Assembly: GCA_947000775.1 (NCBI GenBank)
Contig: CAMQGK010000567.1
Span: 19,498,001-19,562,000 of the forward strand
Length of the DNA: 64,000 nt
Direction: 5' to 3'
DNA from: Pterois miles
Lineage: Eukaryota; Chordata; Actinopteri; Perciformes; Scorpaenidae
A program made the translations under genes and the position numbers. Positions 47,456 through 59,123 of the stretch are shown piece by piece. The notes below the pieces were generated by a model. That model had not been told where the DNA came from, did not search any database, and saw only the letters and a program-made list of their open reading frames with translations. How positions within the stretch are numbered: position 1 is the first letter of the stretch; every line of letters begins with the position of its first letter.

Positions 47456-47757
47456 CTTCCAGAGATCCTGAGACAGAAACCTGCAGACGGAGAGGAAAAG
47501 ATAGTCCAGCTGAAAACTTGAGTGTTGCTCTTGTTTTTTTCTTGAGATACATTTGTGACCCCCAAATTTTCTACCTTCATCTTCACGTCAACATTTACGG
47601 AGGATCACAGACGACTTTTAATCTAGAAGAAACAGCTTTTCCTGATCCTTGAACATGTGATATCTTAAAAAAAAATTGTTTTACATGAGAATCCTGGGAG
47701 CTGCAGCTACATACTGGAGCAGAACGAAGACGCCCTGAACACTTCTCAGCTGCTACG
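47456..47757 (+). other. angptl6: Probable 5' non-coding exon of angptl6
   Basis: A donor G|GTGAGT at 47758 follows sequence without a usable start. The next downstream acceptor (TACCAG at 48196) opens the coding exon. The 5' limit is a guess; the transcription start cannot be placed. Confidence 0.4.
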
Positions 47758-48215
47758 GTGAGTCAATATAATCCACTTTGATGGATACTAAATGTACTGA
47801 TTATGGCATCCAAATATGCACTCATTAGTGTTAAATCATTATAAAATATACAGAAATTCAGGGGAAAAACATCTTTGATTCATCTCTGAAAAAAAATCGT
47901 TTGGTACCAGTGAGAAAGTTACACAGGGGATTCTTGTGTCCATATTGACCTGTTTGGATTCATGTTTATGGTGTTGACCGTGGTTGTCGTGGCTGAGTCT
48001 TCTGTTGACTGTGAGATGGGGGTGTGTTAACTCTGGCTGGTTGATGTTGACTGTTGTCCCTTCAGTACTGACCTGCTAATAAAGTCCAGCCATCTGGTGA
48101 ATCATCAGGTCAACAGTCAAGACCCACAACACAGAGTTCATGTCTTTGTGTCAGCTGTTGTTGATGTGTTCTTCTAATCATATCCTCTGTTACCAGGGTG
48201 TCCACTGACACATTC

Positions 48216-51200
48216 ATGGACAAGACACTGACACTGGGCCTGACTCTCTTGTTAACGCTCTGTGTGGATGTGCCAGGAGCTGGAGGACAGAAGGAGGATC
48301 CTCATGGCGAGAACGCTCACAAGCGTTCGCCTCGATCTCCGGACGCAAAAGGAGGCCGTTGCTCCTACACTTTTATCGTCCCGCAGCAAAAACTGACAGG
48401 CGCGCTGTGTTTGAACACCCAGTCTGCCTCTACTACCAATCAGTCGGAGGTGGCGGCGCTGCGGGCGGAGCTCAAGCGGCAGCAGGAGCAGCTGGAGAAG
48501 CTCCAGGGCCAACTGGAGCAGGAGGGGTCCCTCGCCATGGAGGTGAGAGCCCTGCGCAAAGAGAGCAACGGCATGAACTCTCGCATTGCCCAGCTCTACG
48601 CCCAGCTGCTGCATGAAGTCATACACAAGAAAGACCAGACTTCAGAGCAGCGAAGGGTGGAGAACCTCCTGTTGAATGCTACGACACAGGTGAGCGAAGC
48701 ACTGCATCATCTACATCTTGTCCTATAATGGTTATCAAACCCTTCCTCATGTCTGCTGCAACGTGTCAGGCGCTGCAGGTCTCCAGTAACTACCGGGAGC
48801 TGGAGAAGAAATACGGAGCCCTCACCTCCATGATGAGCTCCCAGAACCAGTTTATCGCCCGTCTGGAGAAGCAGTGCCAGTGCAGGGACTCCACACCAGC
48901 CTCTCTGGTAGGGAACAATCTGTGTTCTGCAAATTTATATTAGGTCTTTACACTGGAACTGAGAACGATGTGCTGTTTTTGTGTTATTCTGGACAGGTGA
49001 CGACCGAACCGCCAAAAAGCCAGCCTAATGTGCATCCTAATTACAGCTCTGAGGCCGGCGAAATGACCAATGACGTTCAAAGAGACCAAAGTGCTCCTCC
49101 ACCACAGCAGGAAACAACTGTTCTCTCCCTCCCCACCACCACTACCGCGAACACTCCTACTGACCCGCCATTCATTAGCTTCCCCGTCACAAAGACTCCA
49201 GGTACATCATTGTAAAGCACACTCTATTAGAATTGCATTCTTGAGCGTATCAGTCTTCTGTCCGAGTTATTTAGCTGCTTAGATAAGGAGAGGCTGAAGG
49301 AGTCAGTGACCTGCTGGTAGGAGCCCTATCTCCCTGGGAATGCCTAAACAATGTCAAAAACAGCTAGCAGCTCTTATCACAACAGAGAGGATGTTATAAT
49401 GAAGACACACAGCATTTGCTGGGGCTTTATATGGCACAGTGACTTTAAACTTGCACAACTGGACTGTTTGAAATGACAAAGTAGAGGATTTGCAACAGCA
49501 GAACCAGTGACTCAACTCTTGCTAAAAGGTCTGATGAAAGACCGCGCGTTGCCACATCGTCCTGGACAACAGACGCTCGTCAGGGACGACCATTAGGCAT
49601 CAACTGAGTGAGAGAATTTCCTCCATGTGTACATTTTCTTGTTTGTCTTATCTCTGTGACCTGAAACACTGGATGTGTGTTGGGGGAAAAAATTCTTCAG
49701 CTCTAAATAGATAAGCTGGAGTAGCTGCTATGCATCTGTGGTCTAACAGACGCTAAAAGAAAGTGAAGTCCAAAATTATCTCTAACCGACATGCTTCTCC
49801 AAAAGTGCCACCACTGAGTTAAAGTCAATGTAAAGGCAACAAGTTTGCCGTAAAAAATAAAGTAACCCAAAGGTTCACAGGTTTACTATGAAAAACATAA
49901 CTTTGAAAACATAAAAATATGACGTAGGTCGATAAGATCCATTATTCTCGATTCGACTGTAAGAATCTTGATCCCTGCCTTCTCCAACTTGGAGCTATTG
50001 GCCATGACATTATATCAAATACATAAATTAATTACTAGATGTTGCCATGAAAATTCCCCAGTTGATTACTTACATGAGGGCAATTTTGTTTGTACTGCAC
50101 ATTTTTTAAAGATATATGTTTAGATATGGGGTTGCATGGTGGTGCAGTGATTAGCGTTGTCGCCTCAGGTTCAAATCCGACTTGGGGCTCTTCTGTGTGG
50201 AGTTTGCATGTTCTCCCCATGTTAGCGTGGGTTGTTCTCCAGGTTCTCCGGCTTCCTCCCACAGTCCAAAGACATACAGGTTAAGTGATGACTCTAAATT
50301 GCCGGTAGGTGTGAATGGTTTTCTGTTTCTATGTGCCCTGCGATGGACTGGCGGCCTGTCCAGGGTATACCTGGTCTCAGGGGTTTTCAGGCTAAGACTG
50401 TGGGCCTTCCCTGAGACAAAGCTTGAAAAAAGGCGCTCCCTCACCCCCGCTTTGTTTACTAGCTTAATTCACTCAATTCCTGGATGCCTATTGATCATGG
50501 TTTGATCCATAGACACTCAACAGTTGAGCCAACATAGCCCGATATTGCTCTTTGACATGACTTTAGACTTCACCAAATACATTAAAAAGGTCTCTCCTAA
50601 GGTATTTATTTCTGATTCTGGGTAACAGTAAAATTCCCCCAAACTACTGTATCTCTGAACTATTTCTTTAACTGGATCAGACACATTTAGACTATTGTGT
50701 GATCTTATTTTGATAATTAATGTGTTTTTTTCCCTTCCATTCATCCTTAAAAAAATTAAAATGTTAATTATTACAACATATATCTGCATATAACCTGTGT
50801 TATTATGGCTTCTCACTTGGTTGCATATACTAATCTCCCCTCTCAGGGCCTTGGCGGGACTGCCAGCATGTGCTAGAATCAGGCGAGACCACCAGTGGCA
50901 TCTACCTGCTCCGTCCACAGAGCGCCAACCGTCTCCTGCAGGCCTGGTGTGAGCAGAGTCGGGCTCAGGGAGGGTGGACGGTCATCCAGAGGAGGCAGGA
51001 CGGGTCGGTCAACTTCTTCAGGACTTGGGAGCAGTATAAGGTGATTCTTAGTTTAGCATGTTAGCATGCTGATGTGATGATTTAGCACAAAACACAAGTT
51101 CAACTGAGGCTAATGGGAATGTCTTTAGTTTTTGACAGTGGGAAACGCTGTCTAAAAAGTGAAGCCAAGGCTGAAGTGCCTTAAACCTGCATTCTTTCCA

Positions 51201-52089
51201 ACAGCCAGCAGGGGGCAACACATCTGGTTTCAAAGAATTATAATTGTATAGAAGTCTATGAGAAAATGACCCAACTTCTCTCTTGATTTATTACCTCTAT
51301 AAACATTGTAAACATGAGTTTATGGTCTCAATCACTAGTTTCAAGTCTTCTTCAATACAGCATAATGTTCATTTAGTAAATTATGGTCCCGTTTAGAGTC
51401 AAATAGACCATAATGGCCATAATGACACTTTTACTTCCTTTATGATATTTTGCAGGATAAGTGAAAACTTTGTATAGTAAGGGGAATAAGTAGACAAGAT
51501 TAATATTTTCCATGAGATTAAACTGGTGTGTTGGTGTGCTACAGCAAGGCTTTGGGAACCTAGATGGAGAGTACTGGCTCGGCCTGGAGCACCTCTACTG
51601 GCTCACTAAACAGGCCCAGTATAAGCTTCGGGTGGCTCTGGAGGACTGGCAGGGCCGGCAGGTGTTCGCAGAGTATGACAGCTTCCACCTGGAGCCGGAG
51701 AGCGACTGGTACAGGCTGCGGTTGGGACAATACCACGGCAACGCAGGGGACTCCCTCTCATGGCACAATAACAAGGCCTTCACCACTTTGGATAGAGACA
51801 AGGACAGCTACACAGGTCCCCCTCCCCCCACCAGATCCTGTTTGTTGGCTCTCTGTTGCTATTTTCTGATATGTAATACACCCATCCCTCTGTTGTGTCA
51901 ACAGGAAACTGCGCTCATTACCAAAAAGGAGGCTGGTGGTACCACATGTGTGCTCACTCCAATCTGAACGGCGTGTGGTATCGGGGCGGACACTATCGCA
52001 GTCGCTACCAGGACGGGGTGTACTGGGCTGAGTTCCATGGGGGGTCCTACTCCCTCAAACGAGTTTCCATGATGATCAAACCCACGTAA
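48216..52089 (+). CDS. angptl6: Angiopoietin-like 6: secreted coiled-coil and fibrinogen-like protein
   Basis: Secreted growth and metabolic factor of the angiopoietin-like family. Coding exons: 48216-48689 (acceptor at 48196), 48770-48907, 48997-49201, 50847-51040, 51545-51815, 51905-52089; 488 residues, stop TAA 52087-52089. Signal peptide about 1-24 (MDKTLTLGLTLLLTLCVDVP), RCSYTFIVPQQKLTGALC near 50, coiled coil EVAALRAELKRQQEQLEKLQ, a second helical segment, and a Thr/Pro-rich linker. The fibrinogen-like domain runs from GPWRDC (about 273) through WTVIQRRQDGSVNFF, GEYWLGLE and NCAHYQKGGWWYHMCAHSNL to the end. LRLGQYHG, AGDSLSWHN and IQRRQDG favour ANGPTL6 over ANGPTL2, as does the ICAM-like neighbour; the N-terminal half is close to ANGPTL2, so paralogy needs a tree. 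The ATG at 48216 is chosen because it starts the signal peptide. Confidence 0.85.
49202..50846 (+). other. angptl6 intron with a retroposon copy
   Basis: 50126-50400 is a plus-oriented GATGGATGG-family retroposon (GGTGGTGCAGTGATTAGCG, TGTGTGGAGTTTGCATGTTC, TGATGACTCTAAATTGCC), truncated before its tail. Nothing coding otherwise. Confidence 0.6.
50847..52089 (+). CDS. angptl6: angptl6 exons encoding the fibrinogen-like domain
   Basis: Three exons: 50847-51040, 51545-51815 and 51905-52089. Conserved elements: DGSVNFFRTWEQYKQGFGN across the first junction, GEYWLGLE, VFAEYDSFHLEPESDWYRLR, TTLDRDKDSYTG and YRSRYQDGVYWAEFHGGSYS. The donor at 51816 is G|GTCCCC, an unusual +3 to +6, but reading frame and homology require it. 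Confidence 0.9.
51170..51425. repeat. Dispersed repeat in angptl6 intron
   Basis: Second copy of the repeat at 25560-25860. This copy retains an extra segment, CCAGCAGGGGGCAACA...GTCTATGAG, that the kcnh6 copy lacks. Confidence 0.7.
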
Positions 52090-52328
52090 CAGCATTATGG
52101 ATATGTGAGAGAAATGTAAAGATGAACTGATGCAGACCTTAAAGAATGTGTCAGTGTTATCCCTGTACAGTGCATCTGGTTTTTAAAAAAGTGATCTCTA
52201 CATGTTGATTCAAGGCCAGTTAGTAACGTGTATAGACTGTGAATCATTGGATAATGACTAACATGTTGACATGTCTGTTGTGTTTTGCAATTTCCTGAGA
52301 AAATTTCCCATTTTGTGATGTGCTTTTC

Positions 52329-52334
52329 AATAAA
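52329..52334 (+). terminator. angptl6: AATAAA polyadenylation signal of angptl6
   Basis: A canonical hexamer 240 bases after the stop, inside TTTTCAATAAAATTC. Confidence 0.7.
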
Positions 52335-52690
52335 ATTCTACCAAATAACTTCCTGAATGAATAGAAATATATACTGTGAATGATACACAAAATGTGGGAG
52401 GAGAGGAGTGTATCATCCACAGTTGCTCCACAAAGAGCAAACTGTGGTTGCGGTGTCATATTTCCGTTTTTTGCAGGCAGTTTCCTGTACATTAGGGCGT
52501 TGAGTTTCCCTTGGTACACTTTCTTTTCAACTTGTTGAGCTCGTGTCACTGTCAGCAGCGGGTCTTGCCCTCAGGATTAGCTCTGAGCCACGATCTCCTC
52601 CAGGTCCTGAAGCTGGACATCTTCCTGGACCATCCTGAAAGTCGCCTCACCTCTCCCATCCACCTCCTCCCTCCCGCATGCTCAGATAGC

Positions 52691-55600
52691 ATGCTGTGTC
52701 TCAGAATGTTGGGCCTCCTCATGCTCATGGTTTCACTGTGTGGTGAGTGATAACGATGCTCTGTAGGAGCTCTGTCTTACATGTTATACCTAATTTTGCA
52801 CTAAAATATTAAAATACTTCTCGTTTCCTTAAAGTTTCAAAAGCTCCACGTGTTACCAATGATAGTGACTAGAAAAGAAAGAAAATAATGTATGCTAGAT
52901 ACACTGAACACAGAAAAGTGTTAGCTCACTTAATTACTTGCATAATTACTTAAATTGTTAATTTACATATTGTTTTTTCTCAACTCAGTCTCAAAGATAT
53001 TGTGTTACGCTGACTTAAGTGATACCAATACAGTCATTACTTTCCTTTTCATGAGGTGCCATTAAGGGTCATCTAAAAGAAGTAAGATGAAAATTATCAT
53101 GTATGTAGCCTTTGACATTTTAAAAGAATAGAGTGAAACATATTTAAAAAGTGACTTCTTGTAAATGTAATTAAAAAAGAGAGATTTGAAGTGGGCGAGG
53201 TGTTGTGGTAAAATCTTCCGCTGTAACTTTCTGTGACACTCGTGTAAACCACATTAACTGCAGCGGCGGGTGTAGTGGATGGAGTCCATTTTGAAATAAT
53301 AATTATATAAGCAGCAAGGACTTTTTACAAAGCTGCATGCAAAGAAAGAAGGAAAGTGTTAATGTTAAGTTAAATGTTAAATGTAAGCGTTAATGTTAAA
53401 TGTTAAATGTAAGTGTTAATGTTAAGTTAAATGTGAAGTTTTATCATTGGAAACATTACTACCTAAACAGTGTATAATAGCCTGCATACAATGTCATTTT
53501 CTTAATAATATGCTGTTTTGAGTGATTTTCAGAATTATAAATACTGAAAAATAAGTGTCCAGTATGTTTCCTATAGTGACATAATAGAGGTTACTTCTGA
53601 CAGTATTTGTTTGCCCCCCAGCAACAATCTGGATTTCTCATGTGGCCCCCCAGGAAAAATAATTGCCCCTCCCTGTTGTAGAGTGTTGCAGGGATAACGT
53701 GTTTTTGTAGGTCACCCAGGAAGTTAGCCTCACCCTGGTTCCATTGGGTTTTGGATCATTGCACAAAATAGGCTGCAGCAAACAACTGTTTATGATACTT
53801 ACATGTTTTGTTCCATTAGATAATGGTCATCACTTTTATGTTTTTGGATGTGTGAATGCAATCACCAGAAGCAAAAAGCTAACAGGCTATAAACAAACTA
53901 CACCACGGTCGCTTGAGTATACACAACTAGGCTGCAAAGGCTGACGAGTGTTCAGCATGATGCTGTTTAGTAGTCTCATTTAGCCACTTGTTAGCAACCA
54001 CCTTTTTAATATACAGTATGTTCTATATCATAAAATACAACATTAATCCAAAAAAAATCTCCTTTTTTAAGATTTTGCCTTTGCTTGATAGTCATAGCTG
54101 TGAAAGGGGAAGAGGGAGTGGATGACATGCAGCAAATGGCAAGCCAACTGCGGTAAGGAATCAGGAATAAAAATAAAAAAGAGCAAACTCATTTCCAGGT
54201 TTTAGGACCCACTCCTGCACCAATCTATAACAGGATTCGTAAATTTAGCATATGGAGTCGGTCCTGTTCATAGAGCCGGCTGCCATATTTCTAAAGTAGC
54301 CCAGAATGGACAAACCCAACACTGGCTCTAGATGAGGCCATTTTGTGTTTTTATGTTTGGCACATGGGAGAAGTTTCAGCTGGTTGCAATTTGCAGCCTC
54401 ACTGCTAGATGCCACCAGATCCTACACAATGCACCTTTAAGACCAGGCGCAGTTTATCACTCTGTTATAAGGACCTACTGTGCATGTATAATGTGCTGAT
54501 CTTTGTTTTTGTTGAACAGTGGAGAAATTTGTCTGTGATGCAGCACTGTTATTACCGGAAACGTGACAGTAAGCTAGAATTCAGGCATGCTCATGGTATA
54601 AGTGGCATGCAATGGAAATCTGAACCACCAGAGTGGAGCAAAAGTCAGCTTTTAAAGTCCAATACCCTTGTTTATCAACAGATGCAGACAGTACGTGCCC
54701 CACTGAGCTCAACCCACTCATCCTGGAGCCGACTGAGGTTCTAGAAGAATACAAGGACTCAGTGTTGGTAAACTGTTCCAGCACAGAAGAGGAGCATTAT
54801 GGGATATACTGGCGTGTTGGAAACACAGACTTTCCAGTGGAAAATAACAATAGCTATGCCTCCTTGTCAGTGTTGCTGTCAGACTGGAATGTAACAGCAG
54901 AGTGCAGAATAATGCTGAATGAAACTCATGAATGCAGCAAAGACCTTGAAATCACCATATACCGTAAGTGTTATTTCAAAAGCATAATATGTAATGAAAA
55001 AAATAGCAAAAACAATAATCTAATTTTGTTTTCATAGAGAATCCGTCTATGGTCGCTGTGTATCCTACAAAGCATGCAGCAGCGGTGGAAGGGACTCCGT
55101 ACGAGCTTCAGTGTGATATCATCGACGTTGCTCCTGTTCAAAACCTCACAGTGAGGTGGTACAGAGACAATGAAATCATCAGGACAGACACTTTCACCAA
55201 CACAACCAAAAGACTAGTGAGTGAGTCTTCTACTCTGGCTGTCAACATCAGCAGAGGAGAGAGCCAAGTTCAGTTCAGATGTGAGGCTCAGCTGGACTTC
55301 GGGCCACACGGACCACAACTTCCTGTTGTTTTTCACACACACAATGTTTCCGTCCACTGTGAGTAAACACTCTGCTCTAATAATTTTCTCATTCTCTATA
55401 ATGTAAATATTTGAATGAATATAATTTGCCTCCTCAGATGCTCCTGAGCTCATGAACAAAACAGAGCATGTCGATGTGTATGATGGTGATTCTGTCACCC
55501 TGAACTGTGAAGCTGAGGCGCGCCCTCCACCTGTGTTTCGTTGGATAGACCTACACAGCGGGATGAATTTAAGTAACACTAATTATCTCAACATTACTGA

Positions 55601-58215
55601 AGTAGTAGACAACTCAACCTATAAGTGCACGGCCACCAATTATCTGGGAAGCATAACTAAGCAGGTCCATGTTCATGTGATGAAACTGATCACACCAGCA
55701 GCAGCCCCTGCAGCCATAACCACCCCTAACCCGCAGACACCAAGAAGTAAGCATCTTTTACGTTTGATATGGAATATGTGTCACTAATATCTGTATTGAT
55801 CAACTTGAGGAGTTGCAATTTCTTATTGCACACCAAGCTCAGATTGAATTTGCTTGCTTTTGAATGGCAGGTTGCCCACTAGTATTGACGCCAGCAAAAG
55901 TTGTGGTGAAATTTGGAGGTCCGGCATCTGCAAACTGCAGCACATCAGCCACAGATGTTTCAACAATGGGCTGGGAAGCCAAATATGGAGGCAAAAAGAC
56001 TGAAAATTCATCTATGGTCACCTGGATTTATGAAGCAGTGGACGACTGGACCATAAAACCTTTGTGCTACATTAATCTGGAAGATAATTTCCAGTGTTCT
56101 GTAATGCTAGACATCACTATTTATAGTGAGTACAAGACTACAGACTTCATCTCCAACAAACTATTTGACACAATAATGTAAACTAATGGTGTGTATGGCT
56201 TACAGAAACTTAGCTATTCAAGGTCAATGTCGACCCTTAACTATTCAAAGTCAATACCAAACCTTAACAATTTGAGGTCAATGACTAACCTTAACTATTA
56301 GAGGTCAATGACTAATTATTCAAAGTAAAATTGAACCCAACCTGTTGTCCTAGCAACAGAATGGCAATGAAAAGGTCTAAAAAAGGTCTATAAGTAGCGT
56401 ACACTTACAGTTCTTTGGAAGCAAAGTAAATACAGAAGATACAGCATTTGTGTGTGCATATTTCTTGTATGATTGTGATTGCAATTTTAGACTTATTATT
56501 ACCGAGGCTTAGCGTTTTTTTCCCTGCTAATTATTTCTCCATGCTTTATTTGCAGAGACTCCAGACATTGTGACAGTCTTTGCGATGGATCAAAGGCCGA
56601 TGGTGGAGGGCACGGAGCACTGGCTGCAATGTGAGGTCACTGACGTGGCTCCCGCACAGAACCTCAAAGTGACGTGGTACCGCGGCAATGAAACTGTGGA
56701 CACACAAATGTCCAATGACACCAGTAACGTCCCAGCTAACTTGACCTTTACCTTGAAAGTCATTCCTGAGAGCGATCACCACGAAGCACTTTTCAGGTGC
56801 GAGGCTGAGCTGCTCCTGGGACCAAATGGACCAGAGCTCGCCCCCACTGTCACCTCAGCACCCTACTTGGCTGTGGTGCACTGTGAGTTGTCCACTTGTG
56901 TATTTATTACTTGCTAAACACACCGTGCAAATATTAGGTTTTGATTAATGTATTTTTAATTGTAGATAAACCAGCGATAAAAGATTGTCCAGGCCATTAT
57001 GCTGGTGTGGAGCACGATTTCAGTATGGACAGGTTGCCCTGTGAAGCTGATGGGAACCCCCCACCCACTTTTCAGTGGTACTATGAGGATAAACCGATCA
57101 ATGCATCTGAGCCCCTCACCAGGACTCAATCTGGAAAGTACACAGCTGAAATTAAAAATAGCCTTGGTAACACCAGCACCTCCGTCCTTATCACAGTTGA
57201 ATGTGAGTGACTCAGACCTGCTTGAGTTTATATTAATTTATATTTCTTTTTCAGTTATTTATTCTGAAAATTATTTTTGATTTGCTCACAGATGAACCTT
57301 CATTCAACTGTAATGATCGCTATGAGGTTGCAGAGAGCGGCGTTCTGCAGTGTGTATCAGACGGGATACCTACACCTGTCAACACCTGGTTTAAAGATGG
57401 CATACAGATGGTTTCCCCGCCGCGCTGGACAAAAGATGATAGTGGCAATTACTCACTTAGAGCAGCCAACAAACATGGAAGCACCATTCACATGCTATAT
57501 GCTGATGTTTTGTGTATGTTTCAGTTTTGAATCATAGAGATCATCTTTGTATATTGTTTTTTTGACGGTAGGATTATAAATAATATATTTATTTTCCTCT
57601 CAATTCTCATCTCCACAGATGCCCCTGTGTTCGCGCAGGAAACTTACAAAATAGAGGTTAACCCTGGTGAAAATGTGACTTTTGACTGCAGTGCTGAGGG
57701 CAATCCTCCCCCTGAAATCCACTGGGACTTCAACACCTCTGCAGTGAATGTGATGATGACCACCAGGGGGAGCCAGAACAGCATCAGCGTCACAGGAGCC
57801 ACGTCTACCAATGCTGGTATTTACAGCTGTGTTGCCACGAATAAAGTTGGGAGAGTGACAAGATCTGTCACACTGATAATGAAAGGTACTATTACTGACT
57901 ACGTGCACAACATTTATGGAAATATATACAGTGAAGTGGCAACTGGTGTAGCCGTGCCTGGCATCAAGAAGTGAAAAATACACTTTTCATTTATATTGTA
58001 TTTTTTTTTTTTTTACAGATAGTCCTAAACCCAGAACAGCCCGTGTATCAGTCATCTGGTGGTTGCTGATTCTGTTGGTCATCGTCCTCATCCTCATCCT
58101 CATTATCGTTGCCCACCGCTGGAAAAAACATGGACGATATAATTTTGTCCCAGACAAAGCCAATGATGGTCCAGATATTCCTATGTCTCCTCAGTCTAAC
58201 GGGGTGCAAACTTAG
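52691..58215 (+). CDS. ICAM-like cell adhesion molecule with eight Ig-like domains
   Basis: Type I membrane protein of the intercellular adhesion molecule class (ICAM1/ICAM5-like), expected to bind integrins or act in cell contact. Ten coding exons: 52691-52742, 54682-54963, 55038-55358, 55438-55746, 55871-56125, 56556-56882, 56966-57202, 57292-57513, 57619-57885, 58019-58215; 822 residues, stop TAG. Every intron is phase 1. Exon 1 encodes a signal peptide (MLCLRMLGLLMLMVSLCG), exons 2-9 one Ig-like domain each, exon 10 the transmembrane helix and a 30-residue tail. Domains 2 and 5 carry the ICAM-type D2 pattern (VEGT..LQC.V.DVAP.QNL.V.WYR). Many N-glycosylation sequons. Angptl6 next door matches the human 19p13 neighbourhood of the ICAM cluster. 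The exact orthologue (icam5 or other) cannot be assigned by eye, so no symbol is given. Confidence 0.85.
52743..54681 (+). other. First intron of the ICAM-like gene, transposon remnants
   Basis: 53240-53680 is a plus-oriented hAT remnant (see that entry). 54240-54442 is a partial MITE A copy ending CCTACACAATGCACCTTTAA. 53690-54230 shows no coding signal. Confidence 0.6.
53240..53680 (+). mobile_element. hAT-type transposon remnant
   Basis: Similar in direct sense to the reverse of 62600-62920: both have AGCAGCAAGGACTTTTTACA, tandem TGTTAATGTTAAGTTAAATG units, CTTAATAATATGCTGTTT, TGACAGTATTTGTT and AGCAACAATCTGG. It ends GGAAAAATAATTGCCCCTCC-CTG, the reverse of a typical hAT terminus (CAGGGAGGGGCAATTATTTT). 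Confidence 0.7.
54682..55746 (+). CDS. ICAM-like gene: Ig domains D1-D3 (first three-domain block)
   Basis: D1 (54682-54963): TCPTELNPLILEPTEVLEEY...VNCSST...IYWRV...CSKDLEITIY. D2 (55038-55358): VEGTPYELQCDIIDVAPVQN, LTVRWYRDNE, FRCEAQLDFGPHGPQLP. D3 (55438-55746): I-set-like DGDSVTLNCEAEARPPPVFR, NSTYKCTATNYLG, then a Pro/Ala/Thr-rich hinge (ITPAAAPAAITTPNPQTPR) at the end of the exon. Confidence 0.85.
55871..57202 (+). CDS. ICAM-like gene: Ig domains D4-D6 (second three-domain block)
   Basis: D4 (55871-56125) resembles D1: CPLVLTPAKVVVKFGGPASA, NCSTS, MGWE, CSVMLDITIY. D5 (56556-56882) resembles D2: VEGTEHWLQCEVTDVAPAQN, LKVTWYRGNE, FRCEAELLLGPNGPELA. D6 (56966-57202) resembles D3: LPCEADGNPPPTFQWYYEDK, GKYTAEIKNSLG. 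The order repeats that of D1-D3. Confidence 0.85.
57292..57885 (+). CDS. ICAM-like gene: Ig domains D7-D8
   Basis: D7 (57292-57513): short domain, YEVAESGVLQCVSDGIPTPV, NTWFKDG, DDSGNYSLRAANKHG. D8 (57619-57885): NPGENVTFDCSAEGNPPPEI, GIYSCVATNKVG. Both are I-set-like and closer to D3/D6 than to the ICAM-type D1/D2. Confidence 0.85.
58019..58215 (+). CDS. ICAM-like gene: transmembrane helix and cytoplasmic tail
   Basis: Reads DSPKPRTARVSVIWW, then a hydrophobic helix (LLILLVIVLILILIIVA) with basic stop-transfer residues HRWKK, then GRYNFVPDKANDGPDIPMSP, QSNGVQT and stop. The tail has no ITAM or ITIM motif. Confidence 0.88.
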
Positions 58216-58831
58216 GATATAAACAGTATATTACCTGCTGAATGAATCCGCCTAGAGACTGAAAACCTGAAAACCAGGTCTTGAACGACAAGGATGACCT
58301 ATAAATATTGTATTTACATTTTAACTTTGGTATGGTACGATTCTAGGTTTACACCATGTAAAAACAATTAATTAGGAGCAGTTATTTGCCAAGAAGTGCT
58401 ACTGACAAAGCAGGTTTATTATAACATTGATTTTTATTTGTAGGGCTTTTATTTGTAGTCTAATCTACAGAAGCTTTTATCTTTTTTTATTGTTAATTAA
58501 GTTACACAATAGCCTGGGATAATGTGCTGCTTACTGTGTGCTTTACAATGATCATTACAATGACCATCTTGGTAGGATTTCGCTTTTTTTTGCTTTCACA
58601 ATGTAGCTGTGATTTTTGTCAAGGCCTGACTTTGCATTGTAATTCAATTGAAATGTTGGTCACATTAAAAAGTAGACTATAGGCATATTATAATATCATT
58701 GTACAGCTACATAGTAGACATTAAAAAAACAGGACAGGTTGACTGCCATGACTGATTTTGGAAAAACTGTCCAAGTCCTAATTTCAGTTAAATAATTCAG
58801 GATTTAAGAAGCCAAATGAGGTTGTGTTTAC

Positions 58832-59097
58832 CGTGTTTACCAGTTGGGCCCATTTGAACGCCCTCCTCTTGTGGTATTCACAACCTCGTAAGTGGAGGTT
58901 TACGAGTTGTGACGTGTTTGTTGACGTGAGAAACGGCAGAGACCATGGAAGTTTATTTTTCGGTGCATAATAAGTGAATATATTGTAATTTTAGTCATGT
59001 CTTGTTTTATATGTCTGAGGAAAATGTTGATATTTCCATGTGTACGTGACTTCCCATTTTGTAATCACGGTAAACACGACCCCATTTGAAGGCACCA
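58832..59097. repeat. Dispersed repeat B, reverse and short copy
   Basis: Both ends carry versions of GTGTTTACC...CCCATTTGAA: left GTTTACCAGTTGGGCCCATT, right GTAAACACGACCCCATTTGA. The interior has TTACGAGTTGTGACGTGTTT, the inverse of sequence in the 17446-18006 copy. Confidence 0.65.
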
Positions 59098-59123
59098 TCA
59101 GCATGGAAACAAGTCTCCAGCTC

